This document shows, one piece after another, positions 17,846 through 27,532 of a stretch of DNA of 64,000 nucleotides. This stretch comes from Planococcus sp. APC 4015 (GTDB lineage Bacteria > Actinomycetota > Actinomycetes > Actinomycetales > Microbacteriaceae), in assembly GCA_030407505.1 (NCBI GenBank), contig JASDDH010000013.1, forward strand, positions 30,682 to 94,681, written 5' to 3'. Position 1 is the stretch's first letter. Each line of letters begins with the position of its first letter. Both the position numbers and the translations under genes were made by a program. The notes under the pieces are model-generated. The model ran no database searches and was not told the DNA's origin. It was given only the letters and a program-made list of their open reading frames with translations.

Positions 17846-18916
17846 GTGTCCTCCGAAGTGATCGCCCTGCCCGAGACCCACCCGCTGCGCACAGGGCGGA
17901 CCGATCGCTCGCCCCTCGTGCGCGCCGCGCGCGGCGATCGTCCCGAGCAGCTGCCGGTCTGGTTCATGCGCCAGGCGGGGCGTTCGCTGCCCGAATACCG
18001 CGAGACCCGCGCCGGCACCGAGATGCTCGACGCATGCCTGACGCCCGCGTTGGCGTCCGAGATCACGCTTCAGCCCGTGCGGCGTCACGGGGTCGACGCC
18101 GCGGTGTTCTTCAGCGACATCGTCGTGCCGGTGCTGCTCGCCGGCGTCGGGGTTCGCATCGTGCCCGGGCGCGGACCCGTCCTCGACGAGCCGGTGCGCT
18201 CGGCATCCGATGTTCTGGCACTGCGGCCGATCGAACCCGAAGCGCTCGCCCCGATCAGCGAGGCCGTCGCGATGACGGTCGCCGAACTCGGTGACACCCC
18301 GCTCGTCGGCTTCGGCGGCGCGCCGTACACGGTGGCCAGCTACCTCATCGAGGGCGGACCGTCGCGCGAGCAGCTGCGCACCCGCGCACTCATGCGGACC
18401 GATCCGCACACGTGGGCGACGCTGCTGAACTGGTGCGCCGACGTGACGGGGGCGTTCCTGCGCGCACAGGTGATGGCAGGCGCCAGCGTCGTGCAGCTGT
18501 TCGACTCGTGGGCGGGGTCCCTGTCGCGCGACGACTACCTGCGTCGCGCGCTGCCGCACTCCAAGCGCGCGCTCGACGCGCTGCGCGGACTGGATGTGCC
18601 GCGCATCCACTTCGGCCTCGGCCTCGCGGAATCACTCGACGCGATCCCCGCCGTCGGCGCCGACGTGATCGGCATCGACTGGCGGATGCCGCTGGATGTC
18701 GCGAATCGCCGGCTCGGCGGCACCATGCCGCTGCAGGGCAACATCGACCCCGCCCTGCTGACTGCGCCGTGGAGTCTGCTCGAGCGCCACGTGCGCGATG
18801 TCGTCGAGCGCGGCGCCGACGCGCCCGCGCACATCGTCAACCTCGGCCACGGCGTGCCGCCCGACACCGACCCCACGGTCCTCACGCGCATCGTCCAGCT
18901 CGTGCATGAGCTCTGA
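17846..18916 (+). CDS. hemE: Uroporphyrinogen decarboxylase
   Basis: Decarboxylates uroporphyrinogen III to coproporphyrinogen III in the cytoplasm. 356 residues, full length: substrate-site signature PVWFMRQAGRSLPEYRE near residue 35, then AVFFSDIVVPVLLAGVG, FGGAPYTVASYLIEGG and HFGLGLAESLDAIPAVGADVIGIDWR. First gene of the six-gene heme operon; its 3' end overlaps cgoX by 11 bases. Confidence 0.96.
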   Translation: MSSEVIALPETHPLRTGRTDRSPLVRAARGDRPEQLPVWFMRQAGRSLPEYRETRAGTEMLDACLTPALASEITLQPVRRHGVDAAVFFSDIVVPVLLAGVGVRIVPGRGPVLDEPVRSASDVLALRPIEPEALAPISEAVAMTVAELGDTPLVGFGGAPYTVASYLIEGGPSREQLRTRALMRTDPHTWATLLNWCADVTGAFLRAQVMAGASVVQLFDSWAGSLSRDDYLRRALPHSKRALDALRGLDVPRIHFGLGLAESLDAIPAVGADVIGIDWRMPLDVANRRLGGTMPLQGNIDPALLTAPWSLLERHVRDVVERGADAPAHIVNLGHGVPPDTDPTVLTRIVQLVHEL

Positions 18917-20141
18917 CCCGGTCATCGTCGTCGGCGGCGGGGTCGCCGGCCTCGTCGTCGCCCGTCGACTCGCTCTCGCGGGTCGTGCGGTGACGGTGCT
19001 GGAGCGGGCAGATGTGCTCGGCGGGCAAGTCGTGCCGCTGCCCATCGCGGGGATCGAACTCGACGCGGCGGCCGAGTCGTTCGCGACGCGCGGGGGCGCG
19101 GTCGCCGCGCTCGCCGACGAGCTCGGCATCGCCGGTGACATCGTGCTGCCGAATCCGTCGCCCGCCTGGCTCCACCGCGCCGACGGCTCGGCGGTGCCGC
19201 TGCCCGCGGTCGGCGTGCTCGGCATTCCGGGCGATCCGCTCGCGGCCGACGTGGTGCGGGCGATCGGCCGTCCGGCGGCATGGCGGGCGGCGCTGGACCG
19301 CGCCCTGCCGGCGCGCGTGGGGCGGGATGCGGCATCCCTCGGCGAACTCGTGCGCGTGCGCATGGGGCGCGGCGTCGCCGACGGACTCGTCGCCCCGGTC
19401 GTGCGCGGCGTGCACTCGCGCGAGCCCGACGCGCTCGCCGTCGACGTGGCGTCCCCGCGGCTGCGCGCTGAGATCGCGGCGCGCGGATCGCTCGCCGCGG
19501 CGGTGCGCGCCCTGCGCGCGCAGGCGCCGGCCGGGTCGCAGGTCGCCGGATTCCGCGGTGGCATGCACCGGCTGGTGTCCGCACTCGTCGCCGACGGCAG
19601 ACGCCACGGGGTGGTGTTCCGCACCGGCGTCACGGTCACCGAGGTCACCGCCGACGGTGTCGTCGCCGACGGCGAGCACCTGCGCGGACGCGTGGTGCGG
19701 GCGACGTCCGAGCCGAGCGCCGACCCCCGGCAGCTGACCCTGGTGACGCTGGTCGTCGAGGCGCCCGCCCTCGATGCCGCCCCGCGGGGGACGGGCCTGC
19801 TCATCGCCGCCGAGGCCCCCGGCGTCGAGGCGCGGGCCCTCACGCACGTGAGCGCCAAGTGGCAGTGGGTGCGCGAGGCGCTGCCGGGTCGCCACGTCGT
19901 GCGCCTGTCGTACGACGGAGAGCCGCAGGATCCGGTCGCGCAGGCAGCGCACGACGCGGCCGTCCTGCTCGGCACACCGATCGATCGGGTGACGGATGCC
20001 GCCGTCGGCTCGTGGTCTCGCGGGGTGCGCGGCCCGGTCGACGACCTGCCGTCGGTCGGCGAAGGTGCGGCCGGCACCGGTCTGGCCTCGGTCATCCCGC
20101 ACGCCGAGCGGGTGGCATCGGGCATTCTCACGGGCCCCTGA
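18906..20141 (+). CDS. cgoX: Coproporphyrinogen/protoporphyrinogen oxidase (HemY type)
   Basis: FAD enzyme of 411 residues oxidising coproporphyrinogen III to coproporphyrin III in the Gram-positive route (hemY/hemG in older naming). FAD fold VIVVGGGVAGLVVARRLALAGRAV with LERADVLGG; substrate-domain FRGGMHRLVSALV; C-terminal FAD contact near VGSWSRGVRGPVDDLPSVGE...LASVIPHAERVASGIL. The assignment to the coproporphyrin route rests on the adjacent hemQ. It overlaps hemE and ends 37 bases before hemQ. Confidence 0.88.
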   Translation: MSSDPVIVVGGGVAGLVVARRLALAGRAVTVLERADVLGGQVVPLPIAGIELDAAAESFATRGGAVAALADELGIAGDIVLPNPSPAWLHRADGSAVPLPAVGVLGIPGDPLAADVVRAIGRPAAWRAALDRALPARVGRDAASLGELVRVRMGRGVADGLVAPVVRGVHSREPDALAVDVASPRLRAEIAARGSLAAAVRALRAQAPAGSQVAGFRGGMHRLVSALVADGRRHGVVFRTGVTVTEVTADGVVADGEHLRGRVVRATSEPSADPRQLTLVTLVVEAPALDAAPRGTGLLIAAEAPGVEARALTHVSAKWQWVREALPGRHVVRLSYDGEPQDPVAQAAHDAAVLLGTPIDRVTDAAVGSWSRGVRGPVDDLPSVGEGAAGTGLASVIPHAERVASGILTGP

Positions 20142-20178
20142 CGTCGCCGGGCCTCCGTATTCGGGGGAGGATGGAGGG

Positions 20179-20847
20179 GTGAGCTCCACGACCGACACCC
20201 CCACCGCACAGACCGACCACTTCACCCTGTGGGCCGTCTTCCGCCGCGACCCGCACCCGTCCATCGCGACCGGCCCGCGTCTGGCCGATGTCATCGCGGG
20301 TCTGAGCAGCGTGCGCGGTCTCTACGACGTCTCGGGTCTGCGCTCCGACGCCGACGTCATGCTGTGGCTCGTCGGCGACACCGCCGAGGGCCTCCAGGCC
20401 GACCTGCGGGCGCTGCGCCGCTCGGCCGAGCTGTCGCCGCTGCTGCCGACGTGGAACGCCCTCGGCGTGCACCGCGCCGCGGAGTTCAGCCGCGATCACG
20501 CCCCCGCATTCGCCCTGGGCCTCGCGCCCAAGGGATGGCTGTGCGTGTACCCGTTCGTGCGCAGCTACGAGTGGTACATCCTGCCCGCCGAGGAGCGCGG
20601 TCAGATGCTGCGCGACCACGGTCTGAAGGGTCGCGACTATCCGCAGGTGCAGGCCAACACGGTGGCGAGCTTCGCCCTCGGCGACTACGAGTGGCTGCTC
20701 GGTCTCGAGGCCGACGACCCGGTCGATCTCGTCGACCTCATGCGCCACCTGCGTGCGACCGAGGCCCGCCGCCACGTGCGGGAGGAGATCCCGTTCTTCA
20801 CCGGTCGCCTGATCGGCGTGGAGGAGCTCGCCGAGGTGCTCTCGTGA
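20179..20847 (+). CDS. hemQ: Coproheme decarboxylase (HemQ / ChdC)
   Basis: Converts coproheme to heme b with peroxide; chlorite-dismutase family. 222 residues with FTLWAVFRR at the N-terminus, the Tyr-rich segment VYPFVRSYEWYILPAEERG around residues 124-141, NTVASFALGDYEWLLGLEADDP and the end motif REEIPFFTGR. GTG start overlaps a purine-rich GGAGG stretch. Its presence shows the genome uses the coproporphyrin-dependent pathway. Overlaps hemC by GTGA. Confidence 0.93.
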   Translation: MSSTTDTPTAQTDHFTLWAVFRRDPHPSIATGPRLADVIAGLSSVRGLYDVSGLRSDADVMLWLVGDTAEGLQADLRALRRSAELSPLLPTWNALGVHRAAEFSRDHAPAFALGLAPKGWLCVYPFVRSYEWYILPAEERGQMLRDHGLKGRDYPQVQANTVASFALGDYEWLLGLEADDPVDLVDLMRHLRATEARRHVREEIPFFTGRLIGVEELAEVLS

Positions 20848-21790
20848 GCGCACTGCGCATCGGCACGAGGGCCAGCGCCCTCGCGATGACGCAGTCGGGC
20901 ACCGTGGCCGCCGCTCTCGGCGGAGAGCTCGTCCCCATCGTCTCCGAGGGCGACCGCTCGACCGAGTCGCTCGCCTCGCTCGGCGGCACCGGGGTGTTCG
21001 CCGCCGCGCTGCGCGAAGCCCTGCTCGCGGGCGAGGTCGACGCCGTCGTGCACTCGTTCAAGGACCTTCCGACGGCACCCATGCCGGGCCTGGTGATCGC
21101 GGCCGTGCCGAAGCGCGCCGACGCGCGGGATGCTCTGTGCGCCCGCGACGGGCTCACACTCGAGCAGCTTCCCGAGGGCGCGCGCGTGGGCACCGGCTCG
21201 CCGCGCCGCCGCGCGCAGCTGGCCGCGAAGCGCCCGGACCTCGTGCTCGCCGACATCCGAGGAAACGTCGACACCCGGTTGTCGAGGGTCGTCGCGGCCG
21301 CTGAGCGCAGCTCGGTCCCTGAACTCGTCGAAGGGCGCGCCCTCGACGCCGTGGTGCTCGCCGCCGCCGGCCTTGCGCGCCTCGGCCGCCTCGACGCGGT
21401 GACCGAGTACTTCGACATCGACTTCTGGCCCACGGCTCCTGCGCAGGGAGCCCTGGCCGTCGAGACGCGGGAGGGTGAGACGCATCTCGCCGCCCGCATC
21501 GACCACCGAGCCTCGCGCCTGGCCGCCGAGGCCGAGCGCGGCGTGCTCGCGCGCCTCGAAGCCGGCTGCGCGGCGCCGATCGGCGCGCACGCGTTCGTCG
21601 AAGACGGGATGCTGTTCCTCTCGGCCCGCGTCTACCGCCCCGACGGCACCGAGCGGCTCACGAGCTCCCACGCCGCGTACATCGACGACGGGGATCTCGG
21701 CGCGATCGCCGTGCGCGTCGCCGACGACCTGCTCGCCGCCGGTGCCGCCGACCTCGCACCGCTCGGCGGTCGCCCCATCGAGGAGTCCTG

Positions 21791-21791
<1 letters not shown>
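20844..21791 (+). CDS. hemC: Hydroxymethylbilane synthase (porphobilinogen deaminase)
   Basis: Joins four porphobilinogens to hydroxymethylbilane. 315 residues: [28 protein letters not shown] with catalytic Asp region, [21 protein letters not shown], and [12 protein letters not shown] with the Cys that carries the dipyrromethane cofactor. A dispersed repeat (21314-21337) inserts SVPELVEG between VAAAERS and [12 protein letters not shown], in a loop where many HemC proteins have a short variable segment. The product needs uroporphyrinogen-III synthase to close the ring, but hemD is absent here. Confidence 0.95.
21314..21337. repeat. Dispersed 24-base repeat, copy 3 (in hemC)
   Basis: Contains TCCCTGAACTCGTCGAAGGG; about 20 of 24 bases agree with copy 2. 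Read in this gene as SVPELVEG. Confidence 0.65.
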
Positions 21792-22767
<976 letters not shown>

Positions 22768-22771
<4 letters not shown>

Positions 22772-24126
22772 CCACCAACCTCGAGGCCGCGCAGCGCGCG
22801 CGGGCCGTCATCCCCGGCGGAGTCAACTCGCCCGTCCGCGCCTTCGGCTCCGTCGGCGGCACGCCGCTGTCCATCGTGTCGGCCGCCGGTGCGACGGTGC
22901 GCGACGTGACGGGTCGCGACTACATCGACCTCGTCGCATCGTGGGGACCGGCATTGCTCGGCCACGCGCATCCCGAGGTGGTGACAGCGGTGCAGGACGC
23001 CGCGGCGCGCGGCCTCTCGTTCGGCGCGTCCACCCCGCCCGAGACCGAGCTCGCCGAGCTCGTCATCGATCGCCTCCACGTGGACGGCGTGGCAGGCATC
23101 GAGCGACTGCGAATGGTGTCGACGGGGACCGAATCGACGATGACGGCGATCCGCATCGCCCGCGGTGCCACCGGCCGCGACATCGTCGTCAAGTTCGCCG
23201 GGCACTATCACGGGCACTCCGACGGACTGCTCGCCGAGTCCGGATCCGGCGTCGCCACCCTCGGCCTGCCGGGATCGGCGGGAGTGCCGGCCGATGTCGC
23301 CGCGCTCACCCTCGTGCTGCCGTACAACGACCGCGACGCGGTGCACGCGGCATTCGCGGCCCACCCCGGACGCATCGCGGCGATCATCACCGAGGCCGCC
23401 GGCGCGAACGCCGGCATCCTCGCACCCGAGCCGGGCTTCAACGCATTCCTCGCCGAGACCGCCCACGCGAACGGCGCGCTGCTGATCCTCGACGAGGTGC
23501 TCACGGGCTTCCGCGTCGGCGCAGCCGGATGGTGGGGCCTCGAGCGCGCCGACGGCGCGACGTGGGTGCCCGACCTCGTCTCGTTCGGCAAGGTCGTCGG
23601 CGGCGGCATGCCGCTGGCCGCGATCGGCGGTCGCGCCGACCTCATGGAGCTTCTCGCGCCCCTCGGCCCCGTCTACCAGGCGGGCACGCTGAGCGGCAAT
23701 CCGCTCGCGGTGGCCGCCGGCCTCGCCACGCTGCGGCTCGCCGACGCCGACGTCTACTCCCGAGTGGATGCCGCCTCCGCCGCCGTCTCGGCGGGTCTCG
23801 ACCGGGCGCTCACCGACGCGGGCGTCGAGCACGTCGTCTCGCACGCGGGGAGTCTGTTCTCGGTGGCGTTCCGCAGCGGGCAGATCCGCGACTACGACGA
23901 CGCCCGCGCGCAGGAGGGCTGGCGCTACCCGCCGTTCTTCCACGCGATGCTGGACGCCGGCGTCTCGCTGCCGCCCAGCGTGTTCGAGGCGTGGTTCCTC
24001 ACCGCCGCGCACGACGAGTCCGTCGTCGAGCGGATCCTGGCGGCGCTTCCCGCCGCGGCCCGCGCCGCGGCATCCGCCGGTCAGACCCAGGTGGGCAGCC
24101 AGTTGTGGATGCGCCAGAAGTCGTAG
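22768..24126 (+). CDS. hemL: Glutamate-1-semialdehyde 2,1-aminomutase
   Basis: PLP enzyme making 5-aminolevulinate from the HemA product. 452 residues: [17 protein letters not shown] near the start, [45 protein letters not shown] and the PLP Lys in [19 protein letters not shown]. Last gene of the heme operon. Its final 46 bases overlap the 3' end of the convergent mannosyltransferase gene, and the C-terminal tail [14 protein letters not shown] lies there, beyond the usual family end. Confidence 0.95.
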
Positions 24127-25655
24127 GGCACCGGCGTCGCGGTGATGATCGGGTACCAGAACGCCGAGAGCACGAGCGCGACGATCAGCAGCACCCACAC
24201 CAGGCGCTGTCCGGTCGCGCGGCGGTACGCGTCGCCGCCGGCGGGCGAGGCGATCGCACGCAGGGCGAAGGCGAGCGCGAGGATCATGAACGGCAGGATC
24301 GCGATCGTGTAGAACTGGAAGATCGTGCGCTCGGGGTAGAGCAGCCACGGCACGTAGGTCACGCCGACCCCGGTGAGCACGAGCGCGAAGTGCCAATCGC
24401 GGGTCATCGCGAACCGCACGACGAGGAACACGACGGCCGCGACGCCGCCGAACCAGATCAGCGGATTCGGCATGCTGTAGATGTTCTCGACGAAGCCCTC
24501 GCCGCTGTTGTCGAAGTGCATCGAGGTGGGCCGCAGGAGCAGAGGCCACTGCCACGCCGGACTCGCATAGCCGTGCTCGCTCGTCAGCCCGACGTGGAAC
24601 CCGTAGATCTGCTGGTGGTAGCCCCACAGGTTCTGCAGCGGAAGCGGCACCCACGACCAGAAGCCCGACGACTCGGTGATCGCGTGTCGGCCGTACCCGT
24701 CATCGGTGACGAGCCACCCGGTCCACGACGCCAGGTAGACGACGAACGCCACCGGGATGAACAGCACGAAGGTCGCGGGACCCTGGCGGAACGCGGCATC
24801 CGTCGGCCACAGCACGACCCCCGCGCGGCGTCTGGCCAGTGCGTCCGAGACCACGAGATAGATCCCGAGCCCGGCGGCGACGTAGAGGCCCGACCACTTC
24901 ACAGCCGTCGCCGCTCCGACCGCGGCTCCGGCGGCGATGAGCCACGGCCGGTTCCACAGCACCGGTCCCCACGCCGGGGGAGCGCCGTCGACGGTGCGCG
25001 CGGCGATCGCCCCCTCGAGACGGGGGAGCGAGCGGTGCCGGTCCAGCACGACGAACCAGAAGGCGGTGAGCACGAAGAAGGTCAGGAAGATGTCGAGCAG
25101 GGCGATCCGGCTCATGACGATCGCGAGCCCGTCGATCGCGAGCAGCCCCGAGGCGACCACCGCGAACGGCATCGATCCCGTGAGCGCCTTGGCCACGAGG
25201 TACAGCACGAGCACCGTGGCGGTGCCGAAGACGGCGACCGCGATGCGCCAGCCGAACGACGAATCGGCCCCGAACAGCGCCATGCCGGCCCCGATGAAGA
25301 ACTTGCCGAGCGGGGGATGCACCACGAAGCTGCCCGTGGCATCGAAGATGCCGGTCTCGCCGGCCACGAACCTCGCATCGGCCTCGTCGGGCCAGGACGC
25401 CGAGAATCCGAGCGACCACTGCGTCCAGGCATCCTTCACGTAGTACGTCTCGTCGAAGACGAGGGTGTGCGGGTGCCCGAGGTTCCACACGCGCAGGATG
25501 CCGGCGACGAGCGTCACGAGCAGCGGGGCCAGCCATCGCCACCGGCGTTCGAGCTGCGGATCGGCGCGCAGTCGGGCCGTCCACCGGTCGAACAGCGTCG
25601 GGCGCGGGCCCGGCAGGAGGGGCCCTCCGGGCGGCTGCGCGGCGGTCGTCGTCAC
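24081..25655 (-). CDS. Protein O-mannosyltransferase (GT39, PMT family)
   Basis: A 524-residue polytopic membrane enzyme that transfers mannose from polyprenyl-phosphate-mannose to Ser/Thr of exported proteins. Seen: first membrane segment [17 protein letters not shown], the catalytic loop [15 protein letters not shown] with the acidic DE pair, [51 protein letters not shown], a large outer loop and a C-terminal helix cluster ending [15 protein letters not shown]. The GTG start at 25655 follows a TAGGCT box by seven bases. Divergent from rsmI with only 24 bases between start codons. Confidence 0.9.
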   Translation of the reverse strand: MTTTAAQPPGGPLLPGPRPTLFDRWTARLRADPQLERRWRWLAPLLVTLVAGILRVWNLGHPHTLVFDETYYVKDAWTQWSLGFSASWPDEADARFVAGETGIFDATGSFVVHPPLGKFFIGAGMALFGADSSFGWRIAVAVFGTATVLVLYLVAKALTGSMPFAVVASGLLAIDGLAIVMSRIALLDIFLTFFVLTAFWFVVLDRHRSLPRLEGAIAARTVDGAPPAWGPVLWNRPWLIAAGAAVGAATAVKWSGLYVAAGLGIYLVVSDALARRRAGVVLWPTDAAFRQGPATFVLFIPVAFVVYLASWTGWLVTDDGYGRHAITESSGFWSWVPLPLQNLWGYHQQIYGFHVGLTSEHGYASPAWQWPLLLRPTSMHFDNSGEGFVENIYSMPNPLIWFGGVAAVVFLVVRFAMTRDWHFALVLTGVGVTYVPWLLYPERTIFQFYTIAILPFMILALAFALRAIASPAGGDAYRRATGQRLVWVLLIVALVLSAFWYPIITATPVPYDFWRIHNWLPTWV

Positions 25656-25662
25656 GGCGTCC

Positions 25663-25668
25663 AGCCTA
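25663..25668 (-). promoter_or_regulatory. -10 box TAGGCT of the mannosyltransferase gene
   Basis: TAGGCT, seven bases (GGACGCC), GTG at 25655. It shares two base pairs with the rsmI box on the other strand. Confidence 0.55.
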
Positions 25669-25672
25669 TGCT
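25667..25672 (+). promoter_or_regulatory. -10 box TATGCT of rsmI
   Basis: TATGCT, seven bases (GGGGGCC), GTG at 25680. Overlaps the opposite-strand box, so the two promoters should exclude each other. Confidence 0.55.
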
Positions 25673-25679
25673 GGGGGCC

Positions 25680-26513
25680 GTGATCATCCTCGCCGCGACG
25701 CCCATCGGCAATCTCGGCGACGCGTCGACACGACTCGTCGAGGCGCTCTCGTCGGCCACCGTGATCGCGGCCGAAGACACCCGCACGACGCAGCGGCTGC
25801 TCGCCGCGCTCGGCATCGAGAACCGCCCGCGGCTGCTCGCGCTGCACGACCACAACGAGAAGGAGCGAGCGCCCGAGATCGTCGAGCTCGCGCGCACGCA
25901 GGACGTCCTCGTGCTGTCGGATGCCGGCATGCCCACCGTCTCGGACCCGGGCTACGGCGTCGTCGCGGCCGCCGCGCAGGCGGGCGTGCAGGTGACGGTC
26001 ATCCCCGGTCCGAGCGCCGTCGTCACGGCGCTCGCCGTCTCGGGCCTCCCGACCGACCGCTTCACGTTCGAGGGGTTCGTGCCCCGCAAGCCGGGGGAGC
26101 GCCGGGCGACCCTGCGGGCACTCGCGGGCGAGCCGCGGACGATGGTGTTCTTCGACGCACCCACCCGCGTCGCATCGACCCTCGCCGACATGGCGGCCGC
26201 GTTCGGCGACGACCGCCGCGCGGCGGTGTGCCGTGAGCTCACGAAGTTCTACGAAGAGGTGGCCCGTGGCCCGCTCTCGGAGCTGGTGGAATGGGCGTCG
26301 GCGGGGGTGCGCGGCGAGGTGGTCGTGGTCGTGGCGGGGGCTGTTCCGCGAGACGTCCCGTTCGACGACGCCGTCGGGCAGGTACTCGATCAGGTGCGGT
26401 CAGGAACCCGACTGAAGGATGCCGCAGCCGAGGTGTCGGCGCACACCGGCCACTCCAGTCGCGAGCTCTATCAGGCCGCGCTCGCGGAGCGAGCAAGGCC
26501 TTCGGGTTCCTAG
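25680..26513 (+). CDS. rsmI: 16S rRNA (cytidine-1402-2'-O)-methyltransferase
   Basis: Methylates the ribose of C1402 in 16S rRNA with S-adenosylmethionine. 277 residues of tetrapyrrole-methylase fold: VIILAATPIGNLGDASTRLVEAL, AAEDTRTTQRLL, SDAGMPTVSDPGYGVV, VIPGPSAVVTALAVSGLPTDRFTFEGFVPRK, REL/TKFYEEVARGPLSELVEW. The start at GTG 25680 rather than ATG 25668 agrees with both the family N-terminus and the leaderless promoter. A two-sided hairpin separates it from malG-like gene. Confidence 0.94.
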   Translation: MIILAATPIGNLGDASTRLVEALSSATVIAAEDTRTTQRLLAALGIENRPRLLALHDHNEKERAPEIVELARTQDVLVLSDAGMPTVSDPGYGVVAAAAQAGVQVTVIPGPSAVVTALAVSGLPTDRFTFEGFVPRKPGERRATLRALAGEPRTMVFFDAPTRVASTLADMAAAFGDDRRAAVCRELTKFYEEVARGPLSELVEWASAGVRGEVVVVVAGAVPRDVPFDDAVGQVLDQVRSGTRLKDAAAEVSAHTGHSSRELYQAALAERARPSGS

Positions 26514-26555
26514 CGCCGTATCGAAGAGCAGGCAGCGCTCGGAGCCCTCGTGAGA

Positions 26556-26595
26556 ACGAGAGCGGCGCCGTGCCGGAGCACGACGCCGCTCTCGT
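26556..26595. terminator. Bidirectional hairpin between rsmI and the ABC permease gene
   Basis: Stem ACGAGAGCGGCG / CGCCGCTCTCGT (12 bp) with an inner CGTG/CACG stem. Serves both convergent transcripts. Confidence 0.75.
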
Positions 26596-26611
26596 CTGAG
26601 GGTGTCGGGGC

Positions 26612-27532
26612 TCAGCCCTTGACGGCGCCCGAGGTCAGTCCGCCGACGATGTAGCGCTGCAGGGACAGGAAGAGGATCAGCACGGGGAGTGCCGCGAGCA
26701 CGGCTCCGGCCGCGAACAGTCCCCAGTTCGACGACAGCTGGTTCGAGACCCACTGGAACATCCCGACCGCGAGGGTCCAGTTGTCCTGCGAGACGAGCAC
26801 GAGCCGGGCGATGATGAAGTCGCCGAACGCCGCGATGAACGCGAGCAGGGCGACGACCGCGAGGATCGGCGTCACGAGCGGCATGATGAGACGCCAGAAG
26901 ATCTGGGCGTGCGAGGCGCCGTCGATCTTGGCGGACTCGTCGAGCTCCATCGGGATCGTGTTGAAGAAGCCGTACATCAGGAAGGTGTTCGTGCCGAGCG
27001 CGCCGCCGAGGTAGACGCAGATGAGCGCGATCTTCGAGTTGAGTCCGAGGGCCGGGAACACAGAACCCAGCGACAGGAGCAGCAGGAAGATCGCGATGAA
27101 CGCGAGCGCCTGCGGGAACATCTGGATGATCAGCAGCGACGTCAGGCTCGCCCGGCGACCCGCGAAGCGGAAGCGCGAGAACGCGTAGGCGGCGCAGGCC
27201 CCCATGAACACGGCGCCGATCGCGGCGACACCGCCGATGAGCAGGGTGTTGCCGTACCAGGTCCAGTAGCTCGTCGCCCCGAGAGCGGCGTAGTTCGCGA
27301 AGTCCAACGCGCTGAACAGCGCATTCGAGGCCGAGAGCGTGCCGCGCGGGTTGAGCGAGGCCGACAGGATGTACACGAGCGGGAACGCCGCGTAGAAGAT
27401 GATCACGAGCGCCAGCAGGTACTTCCAGCCCACCTCGAGCAGCCAGCGGCGTCGACGCGCCGCCGTCCTCGATCCGTCCGGCGGGGTGGTGGCGGTGGAC
27501 GGTGCGGCGGTGGTGGTGGTGGGTGCAGACAT
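26612..27532 (-). CDS. Sugar ABC transporter permease (MalG/GanQ type)
   Basis: Inner-membrane permease of 306 residues for an oligosaccharide importer. A Pro/Thr-rich N-terminus precedes six membrane segments; the EAA loop that contacts the ATPase is visible as ELDESAKIDGASHAQIFWRLIMPL. MalG-like C-terminus LQRYIVGGLTSGAVKG. Start ATG overlaps the stop of the partner permease by one base. With the neighbouring GH42 enzyme and LacI regulator the likely cargo is beta-1,4-galacto-oligosaccharide; maltodextrin cannot be excluded from the permease alone. No ATPase gene lies here; a shared one (MsmX/MsiK type) is probably used. Confidence 0.9.
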   Translation of the reverse strand: MSAPTTTTAAPSTATTPPDGSRTAARRRRWLLEVGWKYLLALVIIFYAAFPLVYILSASLNPRGTLSASNALFSALDFANYAALGATSYWTWYGNTLLIGGVAAIGAVFMGACAAYAFSRFRFAGRRASLTSLLIIQMFPQALAFIAIFLLLLSLGSVFPALGLNSKIALICVYLGGALGTNTFLMYGFFNTIPMELDESAKIDGASHAQIFWRLIMPLVTPILAVVALLAFIAAFGDFIIARLVLVSQDNWTLAVGMFQWVSNQLSSNWGLFAAGAVLAALPVLILFLSLQRYIVGGLTSGAVKG

